Translations under genes and position numbers: made by a program
The notes under the pieces: model-generated
Databases searched by the model: none
The model's input: the letters and a program-made list of their open reading frames with translations, nothing else
What the model was told of the DNA's origin: nothing
Source of the DNA: Saccoglossus kowalevskii
Taxonomy: Eukaryota; Hemichordata; Enteropneusta; Harrimaniidae
NCBI RefSeq assembly: GCF_000003605.2
Contig: NW_003122912.1
Location: 406,208 to 439,911, forward strand
Length of the DNA: 33,704 nt
Direction of reading: 5' to 3'
Shown: piece after piece, positions 12,001 to 24,230 of the stretch
How the letters are laid out: every line of letters begins with the position of its first letter
Numbering within the stretch: the first letter of the stretch is position 1

Positions 12001-14952
12001 GTATGATTTATTTTCAAGTACTACTACTTTCACCTCAACTCCTATTTCAAGATCTATTTGAGATCCTGGCAACCGGAAAATTAATAAAATGCAGCAAAAT
12101 CGTGACGGTTTAGGTACAAGTTGTAGTAAAGTTGCAGGATCTCAATAGAAAAATCTAGTACGAGTACATGTGTACCTCGAGATATAAATTAACCAGCATA
12201 CCTTGAGAAGAAATGGTTCCCCTAAGCTAGTCATTTATATTAAGAATGTGTGTGATTCCGAGTTCATCATCGGTCAAACCAGTAGCACTCCACCCATATC
12301 ATTTACCCGTTAAATTTGACAGTTTCGTGATGATATTGACCGTGTATTTACCACATCGCCCACTACACGTCGATGACAATCTCTGTCAGCTCCGGACCAG
12401 ACTGCCAAATTGGACATTTCCTGTCTATTGTTTCAACATCACAGAGGAATGTTGGGCATGAACGATTTTTACCGGAGTTCTACATACACCGCCTATTCGC
12501 GCAACAGGGAAACCCGATACGGTCAATGTAGTAGTCTAATTGTCGACATGAAACCATTTATGTAGTTAAAAAATAGGACCTTTGTTTTTCGAGAAATTAT
12601 TTGCGGGAATTTATTTATCAGTATTATGAAGTTTAATATTTAGTCGAAATGTATGATCTAAGGAGTTAATTAAATATTTTTCCACATATTATTTCTCAAT
12701 TTAATTTATTTGCGATTCCATCATTTCTCCGTTGTTACGTACGGCACGAATGATTTGAAACATATTTTCATCAACAGTGTTATGTAACAAATTGTTTGAT
12801 TTCTACAGTGGATATTTGCTTACGGCCGCGAATACTTTGCTTTATACGTGAGATGCAACGGGTTTCCGTCTTTCGTATTTGATCCGACGTGCCCGTCTAC
12901 ATATCTCCTCGATACCGCTTTCTTTAGTTTCAATTTATCAAACCTAGTGTGTTTTTCCTTTCACCTTTTCCACGAATACACAGGGCAAGGCATTATTTAT
13001 ATAATGGTATGCTTTTATTCTTCCTGGTCTGGAAATAACTTGTTTTCATTTGGTACATTGTTACTTTGATACTCGTGGTATGTGGTTACCGTTTCCTTTC
13101 TGTTTTCCGGTGCGTACAACGCCTCAATCCATTATATAATGACGCAATTCGTATTGTGCGAGTTATAATCAATTGTGTTCCAAAAATACACTGCAGGATT
13201 CTACAGGGACCATTGAAACAGAAAACCAAACGAGTTAAAACACGTCTGGTGGTGAAGAATTTGGTTTCTTAAAATATGGACGATGTTAATTTTATTAATG
13301 ACATTTTATTAATGAAAATTTGTGAAAATGGTCGACGGAAACAGGGTAGCATATTTAACATTAACGTATTTCGGAACAGTACAGCTTGAAATAACTGAAG
13401 TCACAACGTTCAAATAAAATGCGAGTGGCGATATTCATGGTCAAAGGATGACCATTGCATCCCAGCACTGATGTCAATGGCGGACACCCAAGAATTCCGG
13501 AATGGTCAAACATGTGTCAAACTAGAAATAAATCGACAAGAATAATATCACATTTTTTTTTATTTATATTACCGATCTTTGATTTTCCTAACGCTAGTCA
13601 ATTACACTGAATCATTTCACATCCCGGGTGTTGAAGAGTTCGACGTGGACCATTAAGCACAAGCGGGATCATGTAAGTGGTACAACATCGTATGAGGAAC
13701 CAACTCACTCGACATACATATAGGGAACACATTTAATTTTTGAACGTAACATGTACGGATTGAGTTCACGTGACGATCAAGGTTCGACGAACTCACATTT
13801 AACAAGCATGACAGAATTAACTTCTTAAGAATCTGTATCTTTTTTTATCACGTTGTATACGGAAACAAAATATTATTTTATAGATACGTCTCTTTTCACC
13901 TATCTATAGAAACCTGGCAAAACTTAAGATTTGCCGCTGATGATCAACAGCTTAAATCGCAGTCAATTAGCACGGAGCAAAACGACGATAATCATTCAAA
14001 ACTACATTCAACACCCAATTAAAGCCTCATGTTAAAACATAAACTCCGAACAGTTTATAGTTAAACTAAATGGGCAAAGGTGACATGCGATGAATTGCCT
14101 AATTCAAGCTGTCAAATCAATTCTAGCGGGGGCAGGTCTGGGCAAATAAATTGACTATCACAGTAGTTGCCGTGTATTCAGCGTGAAGTAGGTAGGCAAA
14201 GGTAACATTGGGGCTAGGTTCCCTGGGGTTGACTCATGAAACGAGCACGCTTTCACCTAGAAGGCATATATCCGCATTGTATCAACTCGCGTACACGTGT
14301 ATATATTTTAAAGAATATAGTTTTTCTATTTTTAATTTAATTTCTTAAAAATTTGAGTGTATTGATTGGTTTATTTAGTAATTTTATTGGATTAGAACAC
14401 TGTTTTGCTCCGGTACATCTTATACAACTTCGTTAAAACTGTTTACAAGCTGAAATTTTAGTTTCTTATGTAAATACCATCACATTATCTGATCTTGGCG
14501 AAGATTAGGCAAATAAACTCGCAAAATGTTATTCTGGAAAATACAAACCGTACGAATAATGTGACATGAAATCTTTCTATGCACAGGGAAAAATCAAAAT
14601 CAAAATTGTTGGTAAACGAGCTTATTTTCAAATAATTTTCAGTCTGTCGGAAGGCACTTGTGTTATTTCACGAGCGCTCGACCAGGGGAACAGAAGATGG
14701 CAATCGCAGCAAAATCAAGAGAAAAACGCGAGCTGTTTCAGTTCGTGGTTAAACGTGTTGAAATGTCTGTGTTATAGTGAAACAATTCCTTCGTGACATG
14801 TGGCTAGCGTCACTGAGTCAAGAGTCTGTCAGCCATATCTCTATGACGTATATCAAAGCTACAGTGACGTATTTGGATAAGTCGGCCAATTAAATAAAAG
14901 AAAAGTAAGTCAAGTAGGCACGGTGAAGCGTGTACGCATCAACTGGTGGTTG

Positions 14953-15040
14953 AAACCCACGTGACGATTTGCACGCAATGAGACACTTTCATCGGAAGTT
15001 CACTTCCTTTTTAGTATTTACTTAATCTAATTCCACTTTC
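14953..15040 (+). repeat. Diverged dispersed repeat, copy B
   Basis: This is the partner of 3667-3750, with the same order of conserved words (GTGACGATTTGCA, ATGAGACACTTTCATCGGAA, CACTTCCTTTTTAGTA, ATTCCACTTT). No ends or target duplications can be defined. Confidence 0.5.
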
Positions 15041-15787
15041 AGTGACTAGCATTTTTCCTCCCGATTAGATTAGTTAAAGCCCTGTCTTCGTGCAAAAGGG
15101 TCGTGACCGTATTCTTTAGTACTTTAAGACAATATTAACGTTCTGATTCTCCACCCCCGTTGTGACCCCACCAAGTTCACTGCACAAAGTTTATTTTATT
15201 TAGTTATAATATTTGTATAATGAATCACCTTGACCCGAATCACTTTCAACATTCACATATCGGCTGAAATAACAATGAATTATCGGGCAGCACGGAAACT
15301 TTTGGTATCGTGGTGGGGTGGCAGTACTCCCCTAACTGAAGCATGGAAGGTAGATGGACGGGTATACGCCGCTGTTTTGATCTCATTTCCATGTCCGAAT
15401 CGATTGTCTGACCCCCATTATTAAGATTTACGAATATTTGTGGGTCATTATTGGCGAAAAAATTTGTTTGTCCCAGTGTCTATCTTCAAATTTAAATATT
15501 TTGCGTTGAATATAATATAATGGAAAAATAGTTTAGATGGCACCCATTGCGCTGCCCATTCGCCTGATAGCTGCCCTATGTGGAGGCGAATGAATCTATT
15601 CAGATATGAGACTCTTAGACACAGCGCCCTCTCGTGTCACTTCCGGCTTGGTAGTACATGTCAAAAACTGCTCAAATCCCAAAGAGTTGTATGTAAATCA
15701 TTCCCGATAATGAATTTCAAATTCCGTACGAGACACCAGTACATTCGGACATGCCAACCGTTCCCAAACGGTACTCACCTCATTCGT

Positions 15788-16325
15788 TATATACTGAGGG
15801 GGGGGGGGCAAGGGTTATTTTCGTTCAACGTAATTGCAATGTTTTTTTGTTCGTACAACGTAAATAGAAAAAAATAAATTCCGTAATTCTGTAATCACAG
15901 GCTAGACGTACAACGTAAGCAATCAAATATTTTTTTCGTACACTGTAAAAATGTGTAATTTTTCTCGTACGTACAAAAATTCAAATCCAAATAAAAAAAA
16001 TCGTAAAGAATAATCCAGGGAAATTACATTTTAGAAACTGTAAAACGACTAGATGACACAATTCACTACAAAATTGAATGACAAGACGTAAAAGGCCCTC
16101 TAACCGAATGAAGAGCATTACGACGGTAATGTGCGCATGCGTCTCTTCACACGGCACAGCAATGGTGGAGAATTTGAGTCGGAGAGCTCTTCGGACCATT
16201 CAATGTTCCATTTGTTAACACTGTAAACTGTAAAAACGTCTTTTTTTTCTTCGTAAATTGTGAAAAGCCCTTTTTGTTTCCCGTAAAACCGTACCTGCTA
16301 CCCCCCCTTGCCTCCCCTCTATACT
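15788..16325. mobile_element. Probable non-autonomous element rich in GTACAACGTAA words
   Basis: The left edge reads TATACTGAGGGG followed by a G run and GGCAAGGG. The right edge, reverse-complemented, reads TATAGAGGGGAGGCAAGGGG. The interior carries many variants of CGTACAACGTAA, CGTACACTGTAAAAA and CGTAAATTGTGAAAA, with T-rich spacers. The edges resemble degenerate terminal inverted repeats about 535 bp apart. No coding capacity is present. The G/C homopolymer runs make the exact ends uncertain. Confidence 0.45.
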
Positions 16326-17742
16326 CGTTAAATTCAATCATCTCTTCAAAAACGATTGAACCATGGAACTACATGATTGAATACAGCTTTTTTCGGTGTG
16401 AGCGGAGAAACCCATCGGTTCCATTCCCGAGATTGGGCCGAGATTGTTAGTAGCTGTCTTCAGTTTCGTTATGCACATCTATACCATTTATCTAGTAGTG
16501 TGCAAGCATAGATTGGGACTGTCTATAAAGAAACAGAGTATTCGTCATTCCCAACTTTTATTTATCGTGCACGTACTAATGTTGCGTAATCACATAATAT
16601 TTACATGTTGTTTTTAACCGGGGCGCAACTCCCCCAAACTCTGTCACACATAAAACCACATCACTTTCAAGATTTCTAGACACTGATATTTCGGGAGTGA
16701 TAAAAACTCCAGTACACAAAATTCAGTGATTGGGCGACAAGTTACACAAATTTCCATCGGGGATAATTTAAAATTTTACATGGTCATACTTACCTTACCA
16801 AAATCAATTGTTTAGTATTGGATAGACCTAGTGGGCTTACCGTCAGAGTGTGTGTAGGAAAATTGAGCGCCCCCAAGAGCCAATAAAATCTGTCACCTGT
16901 GGGTCCAGCGCCCTCTATCACCAGGATCTCTGGTCAAACGAAACGCACCGCAAAGATTATCGAAGACTTCGTTTTGAAAATTTCACTCCAACGGAAAACA
17001 CCTTTAGTAGTTTTTTTTTTTTTTTGCTTCTTTGCCGAATGGTATTTTCAACTTTAGTTATTTGCTTTGCTTGGGGGGAGGGGGGGGGGGGGCTTTTCAA
17101 CTCTACATTTTTGCTTTGCTGAGGGGTCTTTTCAACTCGTGTTTTTATCTCTGCTGTGCATTATTACGATCTCGCGTGGGCCGAAATCTTTTTTAGTAAC
17201 TGTGCGTGGACCGACCACAGACTCGTCGACTATTGACCAGCAGGCCCAGTCGGTTTAGTCCAGAACTACGTCTAAATCAGATAAATAACAGCTAATGAAG
17301 AAGTTTGGCGTCCATCAAAATCCTGTGGCTAAAACATCCTCAACTGACACCCCTGACTGGAAAGCCAGTGAGTTAGTGACCCATTCCCCTGACTTAAAGG
17401 GCGGTAGTCCCCCCGCTGCGCATGTACGACATTTGTCTTGATAAAGATTGATTTTCCCACAGTCCAATGCGCTCTTCTATCGGAATTGACCCTTGGCGCG
17501 ACTTTTCACTATTTACCGCCTATGACTCCTTTGATACCTTCCAATCACCTAAAAATACCGAATTAAAGCTTGGTAACGTCTCAGTTTGTACTTGTTGATC
17601 TCCACAACAGTCAAAGTCAAAGTTGTTTATACGAGACCCATATATCTCATGCATGTGTGGCTTGACGACTACCACCCTTTACTGAATACATGGGACAGGG
17701 GACATCATTTCTAAATGCAACTTATATAGTCGGTAAGTGAGA
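16326..17742. other. Non-coding DNA with homopolymer runs, no gene seen
   Basis: The stretch contains a T run near 17012-17025 and a long G run near 17077-17093. Two nearby TTTTCAACTC words around 17090-17135 suggest a small local duplication. No protein family or RNA gene is recognised. Confidence 0.5.
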
Positions 17743-18154
17743 TTAACCAGAGGTACATTACTTGGGGTTTGCAACTCGCATAGTACTGTATGGTGACATC
17801 ATGTCAAGATCCCATTCAAGTCTCTTCTCGTAGATAGCGAGACTGAGGCTACGACCTTCTGACATGACATATATTAATGTTCAAGGTTTGTAATGAAAAA
17901 ATAAAACTTTTCTTGTCACTATCATAGTGAAAAATGTAATACATCGAAAATGTACAGAAAATATAGTTCTCGTAATCCGTCATATCGTGGGCAGCTATTT
18001 TGATCCACCTGGACATCCCAGTATCCTAGTTACCTCGGGCATGCGCATTCGCATTTTTCTGAGTTGGAACGCTTATGCGAGAGCGAGATTGTGATGGGAT
18101 CTTGGTATCATGTCACCGTTGTTGCAAACCCCAAGTAATGTATCTCTGGATTAA
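17743..18154. mobile_element. Foldback/MITE-like element with long inverted arms
   Basis: The left arm (about 17743-17814) contains TTAACCAGAGGTACATTACT, TGGGGTTTGCAAC, GGTGACATCATG and CAAGATCCCAT. The reverse complement of the right arm (about 18094-18154) gives the same words in the same order: TTAATCCAGAGATACATTAC, TGGGGTTTGCAAC, GGTGACATGAT and CAAGATCCCAT. The arms flank about 280 bp of AT-rich DNA without coding frames. Arm conservation and size fit a non-autonomous DNA transposon. A target-site duplication was not identified. Confidence 0.7.
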
Positions 18155-20280
18155 CCCATTGGTTAATCATTGTCTGTGTTATCCATAATGGAACATGTTA
18201 AAAAAAATAACTACCCAGGGCTGTCACTGGACAATTTCTCTCAGCCCTTGCTAGCTACCGACAATTTGTAATAACAAGGGGATAATGATGGTTGCATTGA
18301 ATCCGGTTGTTTGAGGCCTTCATTGAAATGCCATGGTTACCCACATAGAAAACCCTGGTATCCATTGTTCTGACAGACATTACAGTTGACGGCTGATTCA
18401 GTTGAGGCCCTCAAAATGGCAACTGCCTCAGCAATGGTGGAACAAATAAATTTGGTCCTAACCAATCAACACAAGATCTGAGGTTAGCACCGCTCTTGTT
18501 CAGTGAAATAAATAAATGCAACTTTTAATTACTGAATCATGCTTGGCCAACAAGAAAGTAGTGTACTGGCTAACCAAGTTCTGAGTAATATTGGCCATAG
18601 AAATGTAAAGTTGTGCAAAAATGGGACCTGGTGCTCGGCAATAATTTGTAATGCCCTATCATAAGTGGTATTAGAATCAAAGTCATCTAACTCTGAGTAG
18701 TTGACCAATATTCAGGGTATAGGACAGCACCCTGAAGGAGATGCGAGTGTCTAGCTTCTTGACTTGTTCATCTGATAATGTATGTAACAATCTTTGGCCC
18801 ATCAACAGTACTGTATCATATTAAGGGTTACTCTTGCCCTGGATCAGCATAAATGAGATAGCAAAGGCAGCTCATCGGTGATATGATGTGGAATCCATTT
18901 GACACTACTCATCACTCTGGTCGTAATCTCAAGGCCTTGACAATCAATTGTCAGTGACCAGTTTAGTGACCCATAACTGGAGATGAATCCCCCCATGAAG
19001 TGGGATACTTGAGTTGGCCATTTTTTCTGGCACCTTTGGGGTGAATATGAATAGCAAATATTAAAACTAAATCAGTATCATTCAATTAGTACTTTGTGTC
19101 TTGTGCTGGGAAACCTGGGAAAGTGAACTAAACCATAGACCCTCTATGACTAAAGCAAATTTTTTGAATTATTCACGTTACATAGGTCACTTCAATCCTC
19201 TAAATTTTTGATAGAATCCTACCGAAGTTACTACAATGAAATATCAATTGGGCAGGTAGTTTTCAAGATAAAGTGAAAAGTAGCATTTTAACCACAAATG
19301 TCAAGAATAAAAAATTGATAATATTGCCTTAAAATGAACAAATCTGATAGAGACCCACCCAAGTATAAAACCAACCGATTTTTAAATACTATCAGGACCA
19401 CCCACCATTTTTTTAAATGTCAAGGCCACATTCAAGATGGCTTGCCCTGTATCACAAATATTGGTTCGTCATTTTATTTTTATACCCCAGCTGTCTGAAG
19501 CCAATCAATGAGTGCAGTACGCAATGTTGTTGGGCTGATTGACATCAATCATTACCTGGTTGAGGCTATGTGATCATCAAATTAAGATTTGACCATGTTC
19601 CAATGTTATTCAGTCCAATAGAAATGTCTTGTTTCAGTTGGCAGTGAAATTTTTAATTTACCTAACAAGGAAACTGTTTTGTGGTACAAAAATAATTAAA
19701 GATATCATAAAATGAACAAATCTGATACAGGTATATGCAAGTTACATGTATCTACATGTCAAATATTAAAGCCATTAGGCTGGTAGTTTTCAAGAAGTCA
19801 AAAACATAATTGTTGACAGTATGACAATCCCATATATGAACAGATTGGCCTTACCATCATAGACGACAGCGTTTAATCCATTTACCAAATACATGCACGA
19901 CACTTCACAATACACGTTTCCACATTGTAATCATCCCATTGCCGACCAACTGATACGTACACTGTCAATTAGTTGCATTTTGAGAACCAATATTTTTGTC
20001 AGTATTTTTCTAGTGAAAGTTATATTAAACAGTGGCCATTCTAATTGAAAGTGAAGTCAACGTATCATTGTCATCTTCTCCAGTAGCACAGCATACTTAC
20101 AGTGTATATGGCAGTACTGCTCTTTTACTGAGTAAATCAAAGCTGCAAGTTTGTTCCTCACGTGGGGAATGTGCAAGTTTTGAAAACCATTCAGTAAAGT
20201 ATCATCGAATCATACAATCACGAAAGAGCAAATTCCGTTCACGATCCAAGCTCTAGCATTCAGTTTCGCACACTGGGTTA
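18155..20280. other. Non-coding DNA with diverged repeat units
   Basis: No gene is seen. Repeated words AAAATGAACAAATCTGATA (about 19330 and 19708) and GGTAGTTTTCAAGA (about 19255 and 19784) mark diverged copies of one interspersed repeat across about 19.2-19.83 kb. Confidence 0.5.
19200..19830 (+). repeat. Diverged interspersed repeat units
   Basis: Two shared words, AAAATGAACAAATCTGATA and GGTAGTTTTCAAGA, each occur twice. In the second copy the first word precedes the second by about 75 bp. In the region between the copies the order alternates, as expected for partial tandem units. The flanks are too diverged to define a unit length. Confidence 0.45.
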
Positions 20281-23200
20281 CCAACAAAATTTACAAATAA
20301 CAAAATTTCCCTTCAAATTATTTATTTCTTTGAATACCTTTTAAGCATAACACTAAAACTCACATAAACCAAAGTAAATCTTTTTTGCATTTCAAAACAC
20401 AATAACAGCTAAAATGGAACAATAATTCTTATTAGGAAATCTCCAGAATAATAATACAACAGAGAAACGTGTATGCTTCAAGTTTAAAAGTACAAGTAAA
20501 TAAAGCAGGCAAATTTTTTCCTCGAATTTTTTCAAAATATACTAGAAGCGGTTTTCAATGAATCAGGTTAAGGTGAAACTCTGGAACAAGAGGATAAAGA
20601 AGATGAACTTTCTGGTGAATCAATTGTTGACTAGCACAATGTCGCTTTGAATTCACAAAAATCAGTAATGAACATATGTAGCAGTGAGAACATTCCATTC
20701 AATTCATGAAATGTGTCCTCATGAACACATTCTATCATCAAATTGTGAAGAACGTACATTGAATGCCAAGACAGTCTTAACATGCTTTCAGTGAACATCA
20801 CAAAAATTGACAGCCAGCAAAATTTAAGTTTATTCTATAGCTAACTTTGTATATTCACTAGGTTTAAAATTAGCACATTATCATACAAAAATCTACGTCT
20901 GCTACAAACTGGTAGCAATAGTGTGGAAATAAAATGGGTCAATACATTACAAGGATTGGTTTAGTACCGTACATTGTGAAATGTGCAGTACCGTACATTG
21001 TGAAATGTGCACATGAAAAACTAATATATGCATGGCTTTCTTGCCAGTGGATTGAAAACCACATCACCATTTAGTTCAAGTACAAAGATTGCATGCAAAT
21101 TCATTGAGTTGCTTTAAACACAAAGTTGTGTTCCATGTAAACTATCGTGAATCCTTGTAGACATTACAAGAATTCACTTACATTCAAAGTTGAAATATCT
21201 TTTGAAAACTGCTCTATTTTGGACAACACAAATTTTATCTCGGGTGAAACGTTCAACAGAATAGACTAACTATAGTAAAGAGGAATAATCTTTGATAAAC
21301 GCAAAAGATCGCATTTATCACATCCTCCACAAAAAATTCAATGTTGAATTTAATTACTCAACCATCAATGAATCACAATACAGAAACTTATCTTGATTTT
21401 TTTTTTTTTTTTTTTTTTGTAGACTAAAAATAATTTTTTTTCTCTGAGAAGGAGGGGAATGATTCACACAAGTTGAGTAGCATTCATCTTACAATGACTG
21501 CAAAACAAATTTACAGAAACACTGCTTAGACATGAACACACCAAGTATTACTGGGGAACCATTCCCCCTGTCTAATGCACTGTCCCAAACACCAATACAA
21601 TTTGACATTCACCAGTTTACTGTCCAACACCACGAGTTTCTATTAGAGAATAAAGTTATAGCTATGTGAATTGGTCCCAGTACACTAAATATTAGTCATA
21701 ACTGTGAAATACTTTATTTCAGCTGACATTAATTTTCGATGGAAAGACAATTTGGCAGTTTTGTAAAATATAGGAAAAAATGTATTTTAAACTTTATTTA
21801 CTTTCACTTTGAAAGTAGAAGAAAATACAGCGAAATAATGCCAACTAACATCACTTTTGAATGATGCCCAACATTGTACATTGACAAAAAATAATCTTTG
21901 TACAATATACTTAGGCCGCAAGCAAATTGTTAATTTACCACAAGTCAGGGTTCTGGACAGCTTAATCTAGAGGTATTACATCACATTGTGCCAATGGAAA
22001 GGCATCAGATTAGTAAATTTCTACAGTCAAATCAAGCAACAGAAGAGCCTGATTAGGCGACTGGTCAATACAACTGTTAATGTTAGGTTAGGGTAAATGA
22101 TTATTGAGCTATGGAATAGTCAGTGCTGTCAAGTTAGTACAATGACCATGTAAATTTTGTCTAAAGTGGTCAGGCACAAGTTATTGTGCCATCTGATTGA
22201 ATTCATGGATTGAAGGGTACAGTAACTCTTTAAAGTCTGGTTTGAGCAAACAACCTTTTTCAACACATTGTACATATCACATGGGACCTTTATCATGTGA
22301 ATGCAGTTTTATGACTATTGCTTTAAGAGTACTTACAGAACACAAGTACAGAATATCTTGATAAAAAAGTTAAATAGCTGCATTTCATGCGAGAACAATC
22401 CATCAAAATTTTACCTCAGTTTAACTAAATCCTAAATACCTCTGAAGACAGAATAGTTGTCATTGCACGAGTAATACACATCTTCTGTATTTTGTTATTA
22501 AACATAATTTCAGGAATATCATAGGATAGACTACACAAGTTGTGAGCCACTATTGACAGATATATAACAGACAATGCAACAAGCCCTTGGTGCACATACA
22601 AGTATTGACCCAGTCAGCTGTACAAGACCTTTGTGCACATGTCTTCAGTTGTACAACATTTCGCCGACTCAGTTCAATACACTGTTTTGCAATATTCAGC
22701 ATGAAATGTGGCACATGAAAGCAACGAGTACAGAGTTGATCACTTGAGGATATTTAATATTGGAGGTGTCGTTTACACCATAATTACAATACTGGTAGAT
22801 ACAAGTGAAATCAAGTGAAGCATGCTTTTAGCTGAAATGACTTAGGAACCTAACATTTCAGTTAGTTCAAATTAGATTAGGATGGAAAAATAAAGATTCA
22901 AATGTAGAATGTATAGTGATGACTATAATGAAAAGCATACTACTACGCAGGTTAATCTTCAGAAAGAAAGTACAGTAATGATGACATATGTACTGAGCCA
23001 TGTAGGCGAGAGGGAAATTTGAGAAATAATAGACAAGTTTTGAGTTCTGACATTACTCTAGAAACTTGCACACGTTGGCATCAAAACTTTCCAATTTCCT
23101 TTATATAAAGCGGGTTGGTTTTGCCATGTAAGCATTCAATAGCAGGGGATCAGGGAAAACGGAAAATAGATTCAGTGAGCTAGAAATCAGCCCCCATTCT

Positions 23201-24230
23201 CACACAGAACTTACTGATGGCACTGTCACACCAAAGTAGTCTATTGTAGCAGCTCTATGGTTCTCCCCTTATTTTGACCCTCTTATGATAGATCCAAACA
23301 TCAACCAAAACTGTAGTTGTTACGGTATTTCAGTTTAAAATGTTAGTATTAATGGAAGTCACTGTTTAATTAAACAAAGTGTCAGACTATGAAAGACCTA
23401 CAAAAGTGTAATTAAATGATGCTTGAAACATGCAAGTTATATTAACTATCTCACTCGAACAATCGGGAGACTAACAATTCAGATAATCCTAATGCATCTG
23501 CTGCACGGCTTCAAGCAGAAAGTACTAATTTGCATTTTCAAAGTATGGCGTTTTTTCTCCCCAATTTAACAACGTATTGGTGATAATTCATATTAAACAA
23601 GGGAATTTTAACCCTAACCCTATACACTAACAAATCAGAGCTACAACGCCTGACAGTTGTACAAAGAATATTAGATTATTTCAGAAGAAGAAAAGAATTC
23701 CTAAATAAAAATGAGATCTTCTACTATAGAAACTGAGAACACAGACATGCACGTGACATTACAGTGCACCATGGTGTTAAAAATACATAGCAGGAATGAT
23801 CTCAAATTGAAATCTTATTTGGAGATGCCAAACTAATGACACAAACTTATTTTGCACATGCATTTATACTGTCAAAATATTTCTGTATTGGAATATCACT
23901 ACAGAGATTTTCCCCTTCAAATATTGCATCATTAATAGCTGGTCAGTTAATCCCCCTAACGCCTGTTTGTGTGCAACTTGCTCAGTGACCTCACTGACCT
24001 TGTATATTTAAATTTAATCATCTGAGCAATGTCCTTTCATGTCAAAATGAACCAAATTAGGTATGTAATTAATATGACTTCAAGGAGGTAACAACAGTTG
24101 CTCAGTATCAAATTGATCTTAGAAGAATACTGAACAAGATGTAACAATTAAGAACAATAATCAAGTTGACTTTTACACTACTATAAGAGCGACAAAAGTG
24201 AAAATATACCTTACAAAGCAGGTTCTAAAC
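20281..24230. other. AT-rich DNA downstream of FPGT; possible 3' UTR and flank
   Basis: No open frame of note is present on either strand. The stretch begins immediately 3' of the FPGT stop codon on the minus strand. A weak ATTAAA hexamer (minus strand, about 24013-24018) is the nearest polyadenylation-like signal I noticed; AATAAA words lie further downstream. How much of this is transcribed cannot be told from sequence alone. It also holds a 24-bp tandem duplication (20963-21010) and a 22-T run (21397-21418). Confidence 0.45.
20963..21010 (+). repeat. Perfect 24-bp tandem duplication
   Basis: Two identical copies of a unit running AGTACCGTACATTGTG then AAATGTGC lie head to tail at 20963-20986 and 20987-21010. 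Perfect identity suggests a recent local duplication or an assembly slip. Confidence 0.95.

Larger units (their letters stand above)
10990..15787. other. Non-coding DNA, no gene seen
   Basis: Frames of 60-100 codons occur, but none resembles a known family. A possible tRNA-like remnant is at about 11925-12000 and a diverged dispersed repeat is at 14953-15040. I see nothing else that stands out. Confidence 0.5.

Noticed and set aside
14220-14290. tRNA-like wording around CACGCTTTCACCTAGAAGGC
   Set aside because: No T-arm, acceptor pairing or cloverleaf could be built.
23605-23625. TAACCCTAACCCT, telomere-like
   Set aside because: Only two units; short matches like this are expected by chance.
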